From NCBI GenBank assembly GCA_966211795.1, contig CBIHNW010000007.1, positions 62,001-126,000 on the forward strand: a stretch of DNA of 64,000 nucleotides, written 5' to 3'. A program made the position numbers and the translations under genes. Source of the stretch: 21-14-0-10-47-8 sp966211795 (GTDB taxonomy: Bacteria; Bdellovibrionota; Bdellovibrionia; Bdellovibrionales; Bdellovibrionaceae). Shown piece after piece: positions 25,939-34,319 of the stretch (its first letter is position 1; every line of letters starts with the position of its first letter). The notes under the pieces are model-generated. The model searched no databases, had not been told where the DNA came from, and saw nothing but the letters and a program-made list of their open reading frames with translations.

Positions 25939-26748
25939 ATGACCAGTATTTATCATTTTGATGATTATAAGAAATATGTGCAAAACTGGCTGCAAAATCA
26001 GCCCCGGCGGGGTCATGGCTATTACGCCAAGATCGCCGAAGCCCTGGATGTCAGTGCCGTGATGATCAGTCAGGTTTTCAGCGGTCCCAAAAATCTTTCG
26101 CTCGAACACGCCTATTTGCTGGCCGATTTTTTATCGCTCAATTTATCTGAAAAGAATTACTTCCTGTTGCTGGTGAATTTCGAAAAAGCCGGAAGTAAAA
26201 AATTGCGTGATCATTTCCACAACGAGATCAAACAGATTCAAAAACAGAAGACCGAGAACCTGAAAGAGATTGTCGGCGAGGATATTTCCTTAAGCGAAAT
26301 CGATAAGGCCGTTTTTTATTCGAGCTGGTTGTACAGCGCCATTCGCCTGCAGACTTCGCTGGAAGGTTTTCAAACTGTCGAAGCCTTGGCCAAAAAGTTT
26401 CAACTGCCGCGCGAAGAAATCATCCAGAAACTTCAGTTCCTGGTCGATAAGAAATTATGCGTGCACACCGCTCAAGGGTACCGGATGGGACCCAGTCGCA
26501 CTCATCTCGAAGCGGGCTCGCCCTACATCAAAGCCCGGCAAACCTCTTGGCGAGTGAAGGCTTTCGAAAAAATGGAAGCGCCGAAGACCTCTTACCTGTT
26601 TTACACCGCACCCATGTCGATTTCCGAATCACAGTATGCCGAGCTTCGCAAACGCTTGACCGAAGTGATCGCCGAACTGGGCGTCAAGGTCTCTCAGTCC
26701 ACGCCGGAAAAGTTGGCTTGTTTGAACATTGATCTTTTTGATGTGTAA
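25939..26748 (+). CDS. TIGR02147-family regulator (DUF4423-type)
   Basis: A 269-residue cytoplasmic protein. The N-terminal part starts YHFDDYKKYVQNWLQ and contains a helix-turn-helix-like segment (YYAKIAEALDVSAVMISQVF), followed by KNLSLEHAYLLADFLSLN. The C-terminal half is the DUF4423-like domain. This family is abundant in Bdellovibrio and Fibrobacter. It is divergent from the secreted-protein gene at 25215 across 160 AT-rich bp, so it may control that gene. Confidence 0.85.
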   Translation: MTSIYHFDDYKKYVQNWLQNQPRRGHGYYAKIAEALDVSAVMISQVFSGPKNLSLEHAYLLADFLSLNLSEKNYFLLLVNFEKAGSKKLRDHFHNEIKQIQKQKTENLKEIVGEDISLSEIDKAVFYSSWLYSAIRLQTSLEGFQTVEALAKKFQLPREEIIQKLQFLVDKKLCVHTAQGYRMGPSRTHLEAGSPYIKARQTSWRVKAFEKMEAPKTSYLFYTAPMSISESQYAELRKRLTEVIAELGVKVSQSTPEKLACLNIDLFDV

Positions 26749-26766
26749 GCGCGTTCGTTATTGAGA

Positions 26767-27342
26767 TCAAAATTCCCAGGTGTAAGAAGCGCAAGCGAGC
26801 AGATTCACGCCGCCGATAAAGTACAACGAGTCTTTCACTACTCCGGCGTCCTGTTGGGCGGCGCTATTTAAGTTCAAGAGCGCGATCAAACCATGCGTGA
26901 GGGCGCGTATTTTCTTTTCGTTTTTTTCTAGCTCAAGCTTTTGCGCCTGGTACGCACGGAACATTCGCTCTTTCTGCTCGACCGTTAAATCGCTCATATC
27001 CAGGATGCGAAAAAAATTCTGATCCTCGGATCCCACGTAGATGCGATACAGTCCGTAACCGATCGCCGCGATTCCGATGGACTGAAAAACCGTGTAGGCG
27101 CCCTTCTCGAAGGGATCCTTGGCGATCTGCTGCCCTGCAAATCCGCCCAAAAAGCCGACGCCACCGCTGATCACGTAACTCCAGCCCAAGCTCTTTTCTT
27201 GAACGCGGTCACGATTGACATGCAGACTCTGAAACTTCCAATTGGCCTCGGATAACTTTTGACCCTGCAATTGGTACTGCGCCATTGCCGACAATGGAAC
27301 AACGATCACCGCAAGGAAGGTCATCAGGAGAAAGCGCATCAT
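26767..27342 (-). CDS. Exported membrane-associated protein, last gene of an envelope operon
   Basis: The 191-residue protein from the ATG at 27342 begins with a signal sequence (MMRFLLMTFLAVIVVPLSAM) and has two hydrophobic segments (GGVGFLGGFAG; SIGIAAIGYGLYRIYVG), a charged helical stretch and a last hydrophobic segment at the C-terminus. No family is recognised. Its start overlaps the stop of the barrel gene by 4 bp, so they are coupled. Confidence 0.65.
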   Translation of the reverse strand: MMRFLLMTFLAVIVVPLSAMAQYQLQGQKLSEANWKFQSLHVNRDRVQEKSLGWSYVISGGVGFLGGFAGQQIAKDPFEKGAYTVFQSIGIAAIGYGLYRIYVGSEDQNFFRILDMSDLTVEQKERMFRAYQAQKLELEKNEKKIRALTHGLIALLNLNSAAQQDAGVVKDSLYFIGGVNLLACASYTWEF

Positions 27343-28451
27343 AGCTGCCATCCCATCTCGATATAAGTCGTCTGCGCATACTCTTCCGATTTTCGCCATG
27401 GCACCTGCGAAGTCGAATACAAAATGCCAGAATAAATTTTCTCGATCGAGAAGAACAATCCGCCCGACAGGCCCCAAGAATCGGCGCCGCCCATCAGACT
27501 TAAGACTCCGTATTTGTAGCGTGCGCCCCAATGAAGCTTCTGTGATTCATCATTTTCAGTGTAAGAAAGACTTTTGTAATCCACCGACAAATCAAATCGT
27601 CCGCTCAAGGCATTGAAGCCGTAAGAGGCTCCCAACTGAGCTTCGGCTTTCTCGTCGATGTCTTCCGTCGTGTCCCCATCCACCAACAATCCCGCGCCTA
27701 ACAACGAAAGCCGCCAATTGGTTCCGCTCAAGGCCACTCCCGGCTCGGCATACAATCTGGAATAGTCTTTGGGCTGCAAGAGATCCTTGCCATTGTCTGT
27801 GCCCAGTTCGGTCAAGTGAAAAGACTTGCGCACGATTTTATCCTGCTGACTGCGCAGCTGCAAACCGACCGAAATCATGTCCGAAAAAGGATAGGCCGTT
27901 TGGATGACCCACTGTTTGCTTTCGGATGCCAGCATGTCCACCTGCGGATTGGCCTGATTTCGTTGGGTGGAATAAAACTGCAAACCGTACAACAGATATT
28001 TTGCCGACAGATACTGCGATAGAAAGTGCATCGAAGCGTTGGCCTCGACCTCGAGAATGCGGTCTTGTGAAAAAAGATCGTTCATGAATTCGGCATCCAG
28101 ATCGTTGGCGAGCAGCCGTCGGGCTTTTGCCAAAGATTGATAACCGTTCGACAGAGATCCGTTGGCCACGAAGCGCGGTTTTTTCTGAAACGTCAAAAGC
28201 GCTGGCTGACAGGGAAGATCATCCGGAATGTCGTCCCAAGCCAGGCAAGAAAACGCCACGGACTTGATCGCCAACGAGCTGTAATTCAACGAGAAGGTTC
28301 GAGGATTTCGAATGGTCGTAAAGGAAACAGCCTGTGCGAGTGACGCAAATCCAAACAACGCCCCGAAAAACAATAGGCGCGCGATCGAAAAATTAATTTT
28401 CGCAGCGAGGATTTGGCTGAATGATTTTGAGCTCGGGAACATCAGACGCAT
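27339..28451 (-). CDS. Outer-membrane barrel-like protein, third gene of the envelope operon
   Basis: 370 residues with an N-terminal signal sequence around residues 20-40 (RLLFFGALFGFASLAQAVS). The mature part has the alternating strand pattern of a barrel and ends YIEMGWQL. The start codon lies 59 bp inside the preceding lipoprotein gene; a second in-frame ATG at 28442 is also possible, and no later start precedes the signal sequence. Substrate unknown. Confidence 0.7.
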   Translation of the reverse strand: MRLMFPSSKSFSQILAAKINFSIARLLFFGALFGFASLAQAVSFTTIRNPRTFSLNYSSLAIKSVAFSCLAWDDIPDDLPCQPALLTFQKKPRFVANGSLSNGYQSLAKARRLLANDLDAEFMNDLFSQDRILEVEANASMHFLSQYLSAKYLLYGLQFYSTQRNQANPQVDMLASESKQWVIQTAYPFSDMISVGLQLRSQQDKIVRKSFHLTELGTDNGKDLLQPKDYSRLYAEPGVALSGTNWRLSLLGAGLLVDGDTTEDIDEKAEAQLGASYGFNALSGRFDLSVDYKSLSYTENDESQKLHWGARYKYGVLSLMGGADSWGLSGGLFFSIEKIYSGILYSTSQVPWRKSEEYAQTTYIEMGWQL

Positions 28452-29238
28452 ATTTCAACAAGGATAGCGTCGCCAGAGAGGTTGTTGTCAATTCCGATGT
28501 TTGCAATGCCATGTCTTCAAGCATCGTGAGTTGCTTTTGGTACTGCTCATCCTGCGAAGGCCGCGCTTGCGAAAGATAAGTCAGAATTCGGCCATAATGG
28601 CTTGCCACTTTCAATAAATTGCGCTGTCCGACCTGCAACCACTCTTCGCAGCTTTGCACCGAATTGGGAATCAGATTCAGCTGTTGGATTTCGAAACGCA
28701 AAACCATGGTATCCAGGACGGCCATGTACAGGTAATCGCTCTGTGAAATGGATTTCAAGAGCAGCAGCGCCGTGACGGCCGAACGAAGATCGTCGACTTG
28801 TTCTGGTTTTGGCGCTTGAATGGATTTGAGAGATTTTAAAAAAACCATCACTTCCATTTGCGCCGCGATCACTTTCGAGAACTTATGAACGATTTCCGAG
28901 TTGGATTCAAAGTCGAAATCGCTGATGCCTTCGAATGAAGACTTGGCCGCTTTGGCATTGTCGATTTCCTTGATGGGGGCGACGAGATTCTGAACCCGGA
29001 AGCCACCACGAAGTGCGTAGGCCGAAGCCAGACCGCGGCGGTACTCGTCCGAGTCCGGATTCTCATCCACCAAAGTTTGAAAATGATCGATGGCCTCATC
29101 CGCCCGGCCATCATCGATCAAACGATTGCCGACCATCGAAGGATCCGAATCCACCCCTTGTCGAGGAGATGAACAGGCCGTTGACACCAGGCCTGCAATC
29201 AGAATGCACAAAGGTAAAAGAGTGGATCGGGTTTTCAT
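28393..29238 (-). CDS. Lipoprotein with TPR-like region
   Basis: 281 residues, lipobox VSTAC near residue 22. Residues about 40-75 (RLIDDGRADEAIDHFQTLVD followed by a second helix) look like a tetratricopeptide repeat; the rest is helical. The ATG overlaps the stop of the previous gene by one base (TAATG). A role in assembling an envelope complex with its operon partners is inference. Confidence 0.7.
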   Translation of the reverse strand: MKTRSTLLPLCILIAGLVSTACSSPRQGVDSDPSMVGNRLIDDGRADEAIDHFQTLVDENPDSDEYRRGLASAYALRGGFRVQNLVAPIKEIDNAKAAKSSFEGISDFDFESNSEIVHKFSKVIAAQMEVMVFLKSLKSIQAPKPEQVDDLRSAVTALLLLKSISQSDYLYMAVLDTMVLRFEIQQLNLIPNSVQSCEEWLQVGQRNLLKVASHYGRILTYLSQARPSQDEQYQKQLTMLEDMALQTSELTTTSLATLSLLKYASDVPELKIIQPNPRCEN

Positions 29239-30047
29239 TACGGAGTGATATCCGAAGCGTTAAATGTTGGTTTTCCGCTCTGATCCAAAACCAGACTGAC
29301 GTTCTTTTTCGGCTCGCCGTCGAGCAACAGCTGACCTTTCGCCACGAACATCACCGCTGCCGAAGCTTGATATTGAATTTTCGAAAAGCGCAGGCTTTCG
29401 CGTTCGTTCAAAATCAAATCTCCTGATTTGCAATCGATTTTCGTCACCGTTTTCTCATTTTTTTCAACTTGGCAACCTTGCGCTGACATCAATTCACGAA
29501 TGTCGACATCCGGCAAAATGCTTTCGAGCTCTTTAACGGGGATGACGGACGCAATCTGTTGGTCATCAACTTGGATGTCCAAAAGCTTCTGGTATTGACC
29601 TTTGGTTTTACAAGTCTGCACCAAAATTTCTTGCGTCACTTTATCTTTTGTTTCCGTATAAACGGACTTGGCCTTCAAAACACGGCAGTCCTGATTCAGA
29701 CCCGGCATGTTCACGAAGAGCTCGCCTTCGGAAACATAGGACTGATCAACTTTCTGCATTTGATTGGTATTGGTTGCTTCTAGAATCTGCTCGAGCAGAT
29801 TGGAAACCAAGACATCTTTGCTACTTTGAATCTTGAATTTGGACATCACCAGATTCAAGCCATGCAGAATATCCTGCACCTGAGAGATGCGCTTGCGACT
29901 GTTGTCGACCTTCAACGCATATTCTTTTTTTGTCGCATCATTCATTTGATAGCCATTCGCTGATGACTCTTCAAATTTCGATTGGCAGCCCGCCAAGGCC
30001 GACACAATCAACACACCAGACACGGTCTGGAAACCCCAAGACTTCAT
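29238..30047 (-). CDS. Lipoprotein, first gene of the envelope operon
   Basis: 269 residues from the ATG at 30047, selected for its AAGGGG ribosome site and the lipoprotein signal with lipobox SALAGC. The mature protein is mixed alpha/beta with no motif that I recognise. It begins a run of four minus-strand genes (30047 to 26767) with 1-59 nt overlaps. Confidence 0.7.
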   Translation of the reverse strand: MKSWGFQTVSGVLIVSALAGCQSKFEESSANGYQMNDATKKEYALKVDNSRKRISQVQDILHGLNLVMSKFKIQSSKDVLVSNLLEQILEATNTNQMQKVDQSYVSEGELFVNMPGLNQDCRVLKAKSVYTETKDKVTQEILVQTCKTKGQYQKLLDIQVDDQQIASVIPVKELESILPDVDIRELMSAQGCQVEKNEKTVTKIDCKSGDLILNERESLRFSKIQYQASAAVMFVAKGQLLLDGEPKKNVSLVLDQSGKPTFNASDITP

Positions 30048-30570
30048 AAACACCCCTTTAGTGCAAAACTGATTTGCTTGGCTCATACGCAAGAGCCATG
30101 CCGCCGGTAACTAGCCGAGATATTTGATTTTGGATTTTTTTCTCATCGTCAGACGCATAGACAGCCCTGAAAGGATTTCCGATTCTTGCTCGCGGCGCAG
30201 GGTTGGTTGGTGGCGCGGAGATTTGTGCTTGATGCGGCGATTGACGGACTTTCCGTGACCCTCTCAAAAAGCGAAGAATTTTTGGCGAAAAAGGCAAAAC
30301 AATGTCTGTGATTCACTTGAAATTTGAATCTGTCTGTCCCAGGACAGACAGCCTTTGCGATTCAAACTGAAGCTGCAACAGAGATCTTTCTCCTGAATCA
30401 ATCCTGCCAGGCGCCCATCAATCTGTCCCAGGACAGACTCCAAAATCGAAGCGCTAGTTCGCGGCCATCAAGAAATTCTCATTGAGGCCTGGCCCCAGCT
30501 CCACACTTGCAGCCCCGCTTTCCCGTCCCGCAATACGCTCCCGCTATTGCCCAGCGTTCCCGCCCGCCTC
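30048..30570. other. Repeat-bearing intergenic region
   Basis: About 520 bp without a credible gene between the envelope operon and flagellin. It holds two copies of the palindrome TCTGTCCCAGGACAGA and a cluster of TCCCGCAATACGC-like motifs (reverse of GCGGGAAYGC) at about 30523-30568. Confidence 0.6.
30330..30437. repeat. Two copies of the palindrome TCTGTCCCAGGACAGA
   Basis: The first copy is centred near 30340 with 10-bp arms (30330-30351); the second is at 30422-30437. The same 16-bp palindrome, with small changes, occurs four times at 42-bp intervals inside the HNH gene (44974-45115). Confidence 0.75.
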
Positions 30571-30609
30571 TAAAAAATAAGAAAGCCCGGGGGAAAAACC
30601 CCCCGGGCT
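30571..30609 (-). terminator. Strong rho-independent terminator of flagellin
   Basis: On the minus strand AGCCCGGGGG pairs perfectly with CCCCCGGGCT around a short T-rich loop and is followed by TTCTTATTTTTTA. It lies about 55 bp after the flagellin stop. Confidence 0.9.
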
Positions 30610-30662
30610 GGGAATAGAGTCATCAGACAAAATCCACATAAGTCTTGAGACTTATTTTTTTC

Positions 30663-31496
30663 TTATCCGATTAACTTGAGCGCCAGCTGATTCATTTGAT
30701 TCGCTTGCGCCAAAGTTGCAGTTGAAGCTTGCAGTAAAATATTACTCTTCGTCATGTCCGAAGAGGCATTTGCCACGTCGGTGTCACGAATTCGGGAATT
30801 CGCGGCTGACATGTTTTCCTCGAGCACTCCCAAGTTGTCGACCGTCGAGGTCAGACGATTCTGAAGAGCTCCAAGATTTGAGCGCATGCCGTTGACCGAG
30901 TTTTGCGCGGTATCGAGCATGTTGAGCGCCTGTTGCGCGCCCTCTTTCGTTGTGTAATCCAAACCACCCAATCCCAAAGAATCGAGAGTGGCGTTGTTCT
31001 GTGAAGAATCAAATGAGATGCGATCTTCTTCGTTTTTGTTATAAATACCAACTTGGAAGTCGAAAGCCGGCGTTGAACCATCCAACAAATTGGTCGTTCC
31101 CCATTTTGTGGACAAAGAGATACGCTGAATCTCTGATTTCATCTGCTGAACCTCTTTATCCATAAAGCCACGCTCGACGGACCCAACCGTGTCGGAAGCT
31201 CCCTGGATGCCCAGTTCACGCAAACGAGTGACGATGTTGCCGATTTCGTTCAATCCGCCCTCTGCGGTCTGAACCATCGAGATACCGTCGTTCGCATTTC
31301 GGTTTGCTTGACGAGCCGAGCGTATGCTGGATTTCAGTTTTTCACTGATCGCCAAGCCCGCAGCATCGTCCGCTGCGATATTGATACGGCTACCGCTCGC
31401 CAGTTGAGCCATACTTTTACTAACAACCCGTTGGCTCTGGACCAGGTTCCGCTGTGCATTGATAGCGGCAAGATTCGTCGTCACCCTCATTCCCAT
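30663..31496 (-). CDS. fliC: Flagellin
   Basis: 277 residues, the size of Bdellovibrio flagellins. The conserved N-terminal D0/D1 region (RVTTNLAAINAQRNL, LASGSRINIAADDAAGLAIS) and C-terminal region (NMSAANSRIRDTDVA, ILLQASTATLAQANQMNQ) flank a short variable centre. It is exported by the flagellar type III system and forms the filament. The start is one of two ATGs (31496 or 31490). The leader carries a sigma-28-like promoter, a GGA-loop hairpin and an SD-overlapping CsrA-type site, so FliW-CsrA control is likely. Confidence 0.97.
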   Translation of the reverse strand: MGMRVTTNLAAINAQRNLVQSQRVVSKSMAQLASGSRINIAADDAAGLAISEKLKSSIRSARQANRNANDGISMVQTAEGGLNEIGNIVTRLRELGIQGASDTVGSVERGFMDKEVQQMKSEIQRISLSTKWGTTNLLDGSTPAFDFQVGIYNKNEEDRISFDSSQNNATLDSLGLGGLDYTTKEGAQQALNMLDTAQNSVNGMRSNLGALQNRLTSTVDNLGVLEENMSAANSRIRDTDVANASSDMTKSNILLQASTATLAQANQMNQLALKLIG

Positions 31497-31500
31497 TTTT

Positions 31501-31534
31501 CACATCTCCTGTTTTTTGCGTGTTCCAAACGCAA
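31501..31534 (-). promoter_or_regulatory. Candidate CsrA-binding leader of flagellin mRNA
   Basis: On the minus strand AACAGGAGATGTG (31501-31513) overlaps the ribosome binding site and closely resembles the CsrA consensus (ACANGGANGU). Just upstream is a 6-bp stem TTGCGT/ACGCAA (31516-31534) whose 7-nt loop TTGGAAC exposes GGA. Two sites, one in a hairpin loop and one on the SD, parallel the hag leader of Bacillus subtilis. Confidence 0.6.
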
Positions 31535-31571
31535 GTCACTCTTCGGGGCAAGCGTCAAAACTTCAACGCGA

Positions 31572-31598
31572 CCTCGGTCGAAATCAATTTCAACTTTC
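31572..31598 (-). promoter_or_regulatory. Candidate sigma-28 (FliA) promoter of flagellin
   Basis: Minus strand: GAAA, 15 nt, GACCGAGG. The spacing equals the sigma-28 consensus and the -10 shares GACCGA with the motAB site. It would give a leader of about 70 nt including both CsrA-type sites. Confidence 0.45.
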
Positions 31599-31724
31599 GA
31601 AATCTAGACGTGGCGAAAACGCGTGTATTGAAGATGAAACGCTTTTGTGAATTTTCAGTGACAAAATCTTGACGCATTTCGAAGGAAGAGTTGAACTCTC
31701 CTGGACTTTATTTGAAGCTGAAAA

Positions 31725-31844
31725 ATGGTGTCTCAAAAATCATCAAGTTTTGCGAACGGCACGCCGATGAATTGGATAGAAGATTTGCAGAAAAAAGAAT
31801 TTCTGCGAAAGCTGACGAATCGTGAGATTCTCCAGCAGCACTGA
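31725..31844 (+). CDS. Possible small protein, 39 residues
   Basis: An ATG-to-TGA frame encoding a hydrophilic peptide beginning MVSQKSSSFANGTPM and ending REILQQH. It has only a weak ribosome site (TGAAG). It is in the 432-bp gap between flagellin and the exported protein at 31929; nothing else in the gap looks coding. It may be chance. Confidence 0.25.
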   Translation: MVSQKSSSFANGTPMNWIEDLQKKEFLRKLTNREILQQH

Positions 31845-31928
31845 GCCACGAGGTTCAGCAACCTTCGGGCACGGATGCTCGATTGCATAGACAGGACGTC
31901 GCCATTTCAACATGAGCGAGGGATTGTC

Positions 31929-32372
31929 ATGTTCAAACAAACTCTGGGAAGACTGCTTTTACTGGCCGGCATTGCCATTCTTGCTTTGCTGTTTTCATGG
32001 GAAGCCTTCAGCGCCGACATCAATGTCATCGAAGTCCGACGAAACATTCCCTTGGCCGATGATGCCCCCGTTTACAAAGATTTTTACATCAACGCCGGCA
32101 CTGAATCCGGATTGAAAAAGAATATGGTCGTCACCGTCATTCGCAAAATGGCGATGCGGGACGCGACCGGCACCCAATCCTTCGGTGATTTGGAAATTCC
32201 TGTTGGCCAATTGAAAATCATCGCCGCCAAAGGCCGCATTGCCGTCGCCCGCGAATACAAACTGATCTCTCGCGACGATGAGCCGATGCTCGAACAAATC
32301 GGCATGATGATTGGCGACCGTCTGGAATTAGATGGCGCCTTTATCGACAACAAAAAGGCCGCGACCAAGTAA
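31929..32372 (+). CDS. Small exported protein of unknown function
   Basis: 147 residues from the ATG at 31929, chosen because the signal sequence (MFKQTLGRLLLLAGIAILAL) starts there. The mature portion is a compact beta-rich domain (NPLADDAPVYKDFYIN-like start, then GLKKNMVVTVIRK and GQLKIIAAKGRIAVAREY) with a pattern resembling the C-terminal domain of flagellar T-ring/FlgT-like proteins. That resemblance is only suggestive. It is near flagellin but on the other strand. Confidence 0.65.
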   Translation: MFKQTLGRLLLLAGIAILALLFSWEAFSADINVIEVRRNIPLADDAPVYKDFYINAGTESGLKKNMVVTVIRKMAMRDATGTQSFGDLEIPVGQLKIIAAKGRIAVAREYKLISRDDEPMLEQIGMMIGDRLELDGAFIDNKKAATK

Positions 32373-32411
32373 GCCGACATTTCTCGCACTGGCCATCTGG
32401 GACAAAGGCGC

Positions 32412-33485
32412 TTACTCTTTTCCTTTTTCCTTTTGAGCATCGCCCAAGCCTCGGCGAATCATAAAATCCACATCCTCGTTGGCTTTGATATATGAAATTT
32501 CAACCTCGGGATGCGTATTTTTATAAACTCTAAAAACCTCATCCACAAATCCTTGGCCTACCGTTCGGACGTCTGAAAAATCCAAAATGACGGTTTTAAA
32601 CTTTTCCAACCCTAAAAGCAGACGTCTGGCCTGTGATCTTGAAATATATGCTTCTTCTTCGAGCTTAGCCAGCTTCACGAATACATCGGTTTTTTCAAAT
32701 CCAAATTCATCCTCTTCGTACTGTCTGAATACATCAATAGATTTTAATTTGGTATGCTTGTCCAGCGTCAATACCACTGCGGTGCCATCGGTGCTTACAT
32801 CTTTCCGAGTTTCCACGAGCCAGTCATTCTCCGAGCGTGTACGCATGTACGACAGTTCATGAGACATAATCGAAAAACTATCAAACATCCGCGAGGTAAA
32901 AAAGATGCCTTGACCTGTGTGATTCTTTGAATCAGTCGTGAATTTTCCTTTCGTCAGATGAAGGATTGCCTCCCGAGGGTCCGTCAAACCAAGAGCATCA
33001 GAGATTTTCTTAAAGATGCCCACCCCGTCATCTTGAATGATAATTTCAATTTCAGATCCCTGGTCGTTCCAATAGAGTTCCAATTTCTTGCCTTGCGAAT
33101 GGTCGATCGCATTATTGATCATTTCGGTCACACCATAAGAACAAATGTCCTGAATATTTTTTGGATATGATGCAATTCTTGGAGAAAAGTCTCTTTCCCA
33201 AATCTTTGATTCGTCTCCTTCATGACCAATCGGCAAATTCCACGCAATCCCACCTTTTTTGCCTGGAAGTTTATAAACCGTCGTGTTTTTTGCGCCCTCT
33301 TTTAAAATATCTCCATCAGCGATTAAAACTTCCAGATGGCGATGCACGGCAGGTCTCGTGATACCAAATCTTTTCATCGCCATTTGAACTAGATCGCGGG
33401 GGTGATCTGCCACGTGATCCATCAAATACTTTCTAATATTGTGAGGCCTTCTGTTCAGTGGGTTCGCGCTTTTTTTCCTAGGCAT
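32412..33485 (-). CDS. Winged-HTH, histidine-kinase-like ATPase and STAS-like (DUF4325) fusion
   Basis: 357 residues in three modules. Residues about 12-72 form a winged helix (ITRPAVHRHLEVLIADGDIL). Residues about 100-240 are a GHKL ATPase with N-box EMINNAIDHS, G1 DDGVGIF and G2 TGQGIFF, but no phospho-accepting histidine domain. Residues about 265-345 resemble the STAS-like DUF4325 (YISRSQARRLLLGLEKF; VILDFSDVRTVGQGF). Anti-sigma kinases and STAS antagonists use these folds as separate proteins; here both are joined to a DNA-binding domain. A long palindrome lies 14 bp upstream of the start. Confidence 0.85.
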   Translation of the reverse strand: MPRKKSANPLNRRPHNIRKYLMDHVADHPRDLVQMAMKRFGITRPAVHRHLEVLIADGDILKEGAKNTTVYKLPGKKGGIAWNLPIGHEGDESKIWERDFSPRIASYPKNIQDICSYGVTEMINNAIDHSQGKKLELYWNDQGSEIEIIIQDDGVGIFKKISDALGLTDPREAILHLTKGKFTTDSKNHTGQGIFFTSRMFDSFSIMSHELSYMRTRSENDWLVETRKDVSTDGTAVVLTLDKHTKLKSIDVFRQYEEDEFGFEKTDVFVKLAKLEEEAYISRSQARRLLLGLEKFKTVILDFSDVRTVGQGFVDEVFRVYKNTHPEVEISYIKANEDVDFMIRRGLGDAQKEKGKE

Positions 33486-33498
33486 TTAAAGGTCCTTT

Positions 33499-33527
33499 AG
33501 CATTTAGTTTATAATAAACTAAATGCT
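33499..33527. promoter_or_regulatory. 13-bp-arm palindrome upstream of the HTH-ATPase-STAS gene
   Basis: AGCATTTAGTTTA and TAAACTAAATGCT are perfect inverted repeats separated by TAA. The core TTATAAAC-like sequence recurs twice more upstream at about 33545-33565. The position directly before the start codon suggests autoregulation by the encoded winged helix. Confidence 0.7.
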
Positions 33528-33697
33528 ACTTTTTGTAAACAGTGTTATAAACATCATTATAAACTTGTTATATACATTTATTTGAATGTTTAGAACACAT
33601 ATAAGGCTTTAAGTCGTCAGCTCTAAGGGCCGGCCTTAACATGTTTTTGTCAATAGCGGAGGGGCTTATCTGCAATTAGATTCTTCCCGAATGATCT

Positions 33698-34210
33698 TTA
33701 TCTTTCAACGAACGTCGGATTGTTCTGACAAGCCTTGTGTTTCTTATGCCGAAAGCAGAACGGACTGAGCGGCTGCCCTTTCCAAATGCCGAGCTTTTGA
33801 TTTTGCGCCATCACCATCAAATCCCGATACTTGCCGTGCGAATACTTCGGAACATCGAAGGCATATCCCGCCTTGATGATTTCGGCATTCACGTCCCGGT
33901 CATTCTCGAACACCGTGCAGGTCACGCGATTGAAGCTTTTGCCATCGCAGAGCAATTTCACCTCTTTGCCTTTGACCAGACTTTCCGTAAAATCCCTGGC
34001 CTTCTTGCCGTCAGTCTGCATGAGTTCCGGCGTATCGATTCCCGAAAAGCGAACGCTGATCTTATTCGAGTCCGAAAACACCGTGCAGGTGTCCCCGTCA
34101 TGACAGTGCTCGACAACACCGTAAATCGTTTGCGTGGTCGGCACCTTCTTTTTGGCGAAGCCCGGTGCCGCAAGGAGGGTCACAGATAAAATGAGAAGTA
34201 TGTTTTTCAT
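33698..34210 (-). CDS. Thermonuclease (SNase) family protein, exported
   Basis: 170 residues with signal peptide (about 1-19, GFA cleavage). The staphylococcal-nuclease fold is shown by DGDT at 38-41, RFSGIDTPE with catalytic R54, D59 and E62, and the second active-site Arg in SFNRVTC. It likely degrades extracellular or prey DNA or RNA in a calcium-dependent reaction (family knowledge). Single gene. Confidence 0.93.
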   Translation of the reverse strand: MKNILLILSVTLLAAPGFAKKKVPTTQTIYGVVEHCHDGDTCTVFSDSNKISVRFSGIDTPELMQTDGKKARDFTESLVKGKEVKLLCDGKSFNRVTCTVFENDRDVNAEIIKAGYAFDVPKYSHGKYRDLMVMAQNQKLGIWKGQPLSPFCFRHKKHKACQNNPTFVER

Positions 34211-34319
34211 AGCGAAAAAAGCTTAGCAGCCCGCCCTAGAAAGAAAAGAGAAAATGGGCAGCGTCTGATTTTTTTCAACTTGCACCCGACTGCGCGATGA
34301 CATTGAATAGCGGTCATCG

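Noticed and set aside
30058..30297. Minus-strand 79-codon frame upstream of the envelope operon
   Set aside because: Basic, Pro-rich composition and no ribosome site; it overlaps the operon start and repeat-rich DNA.
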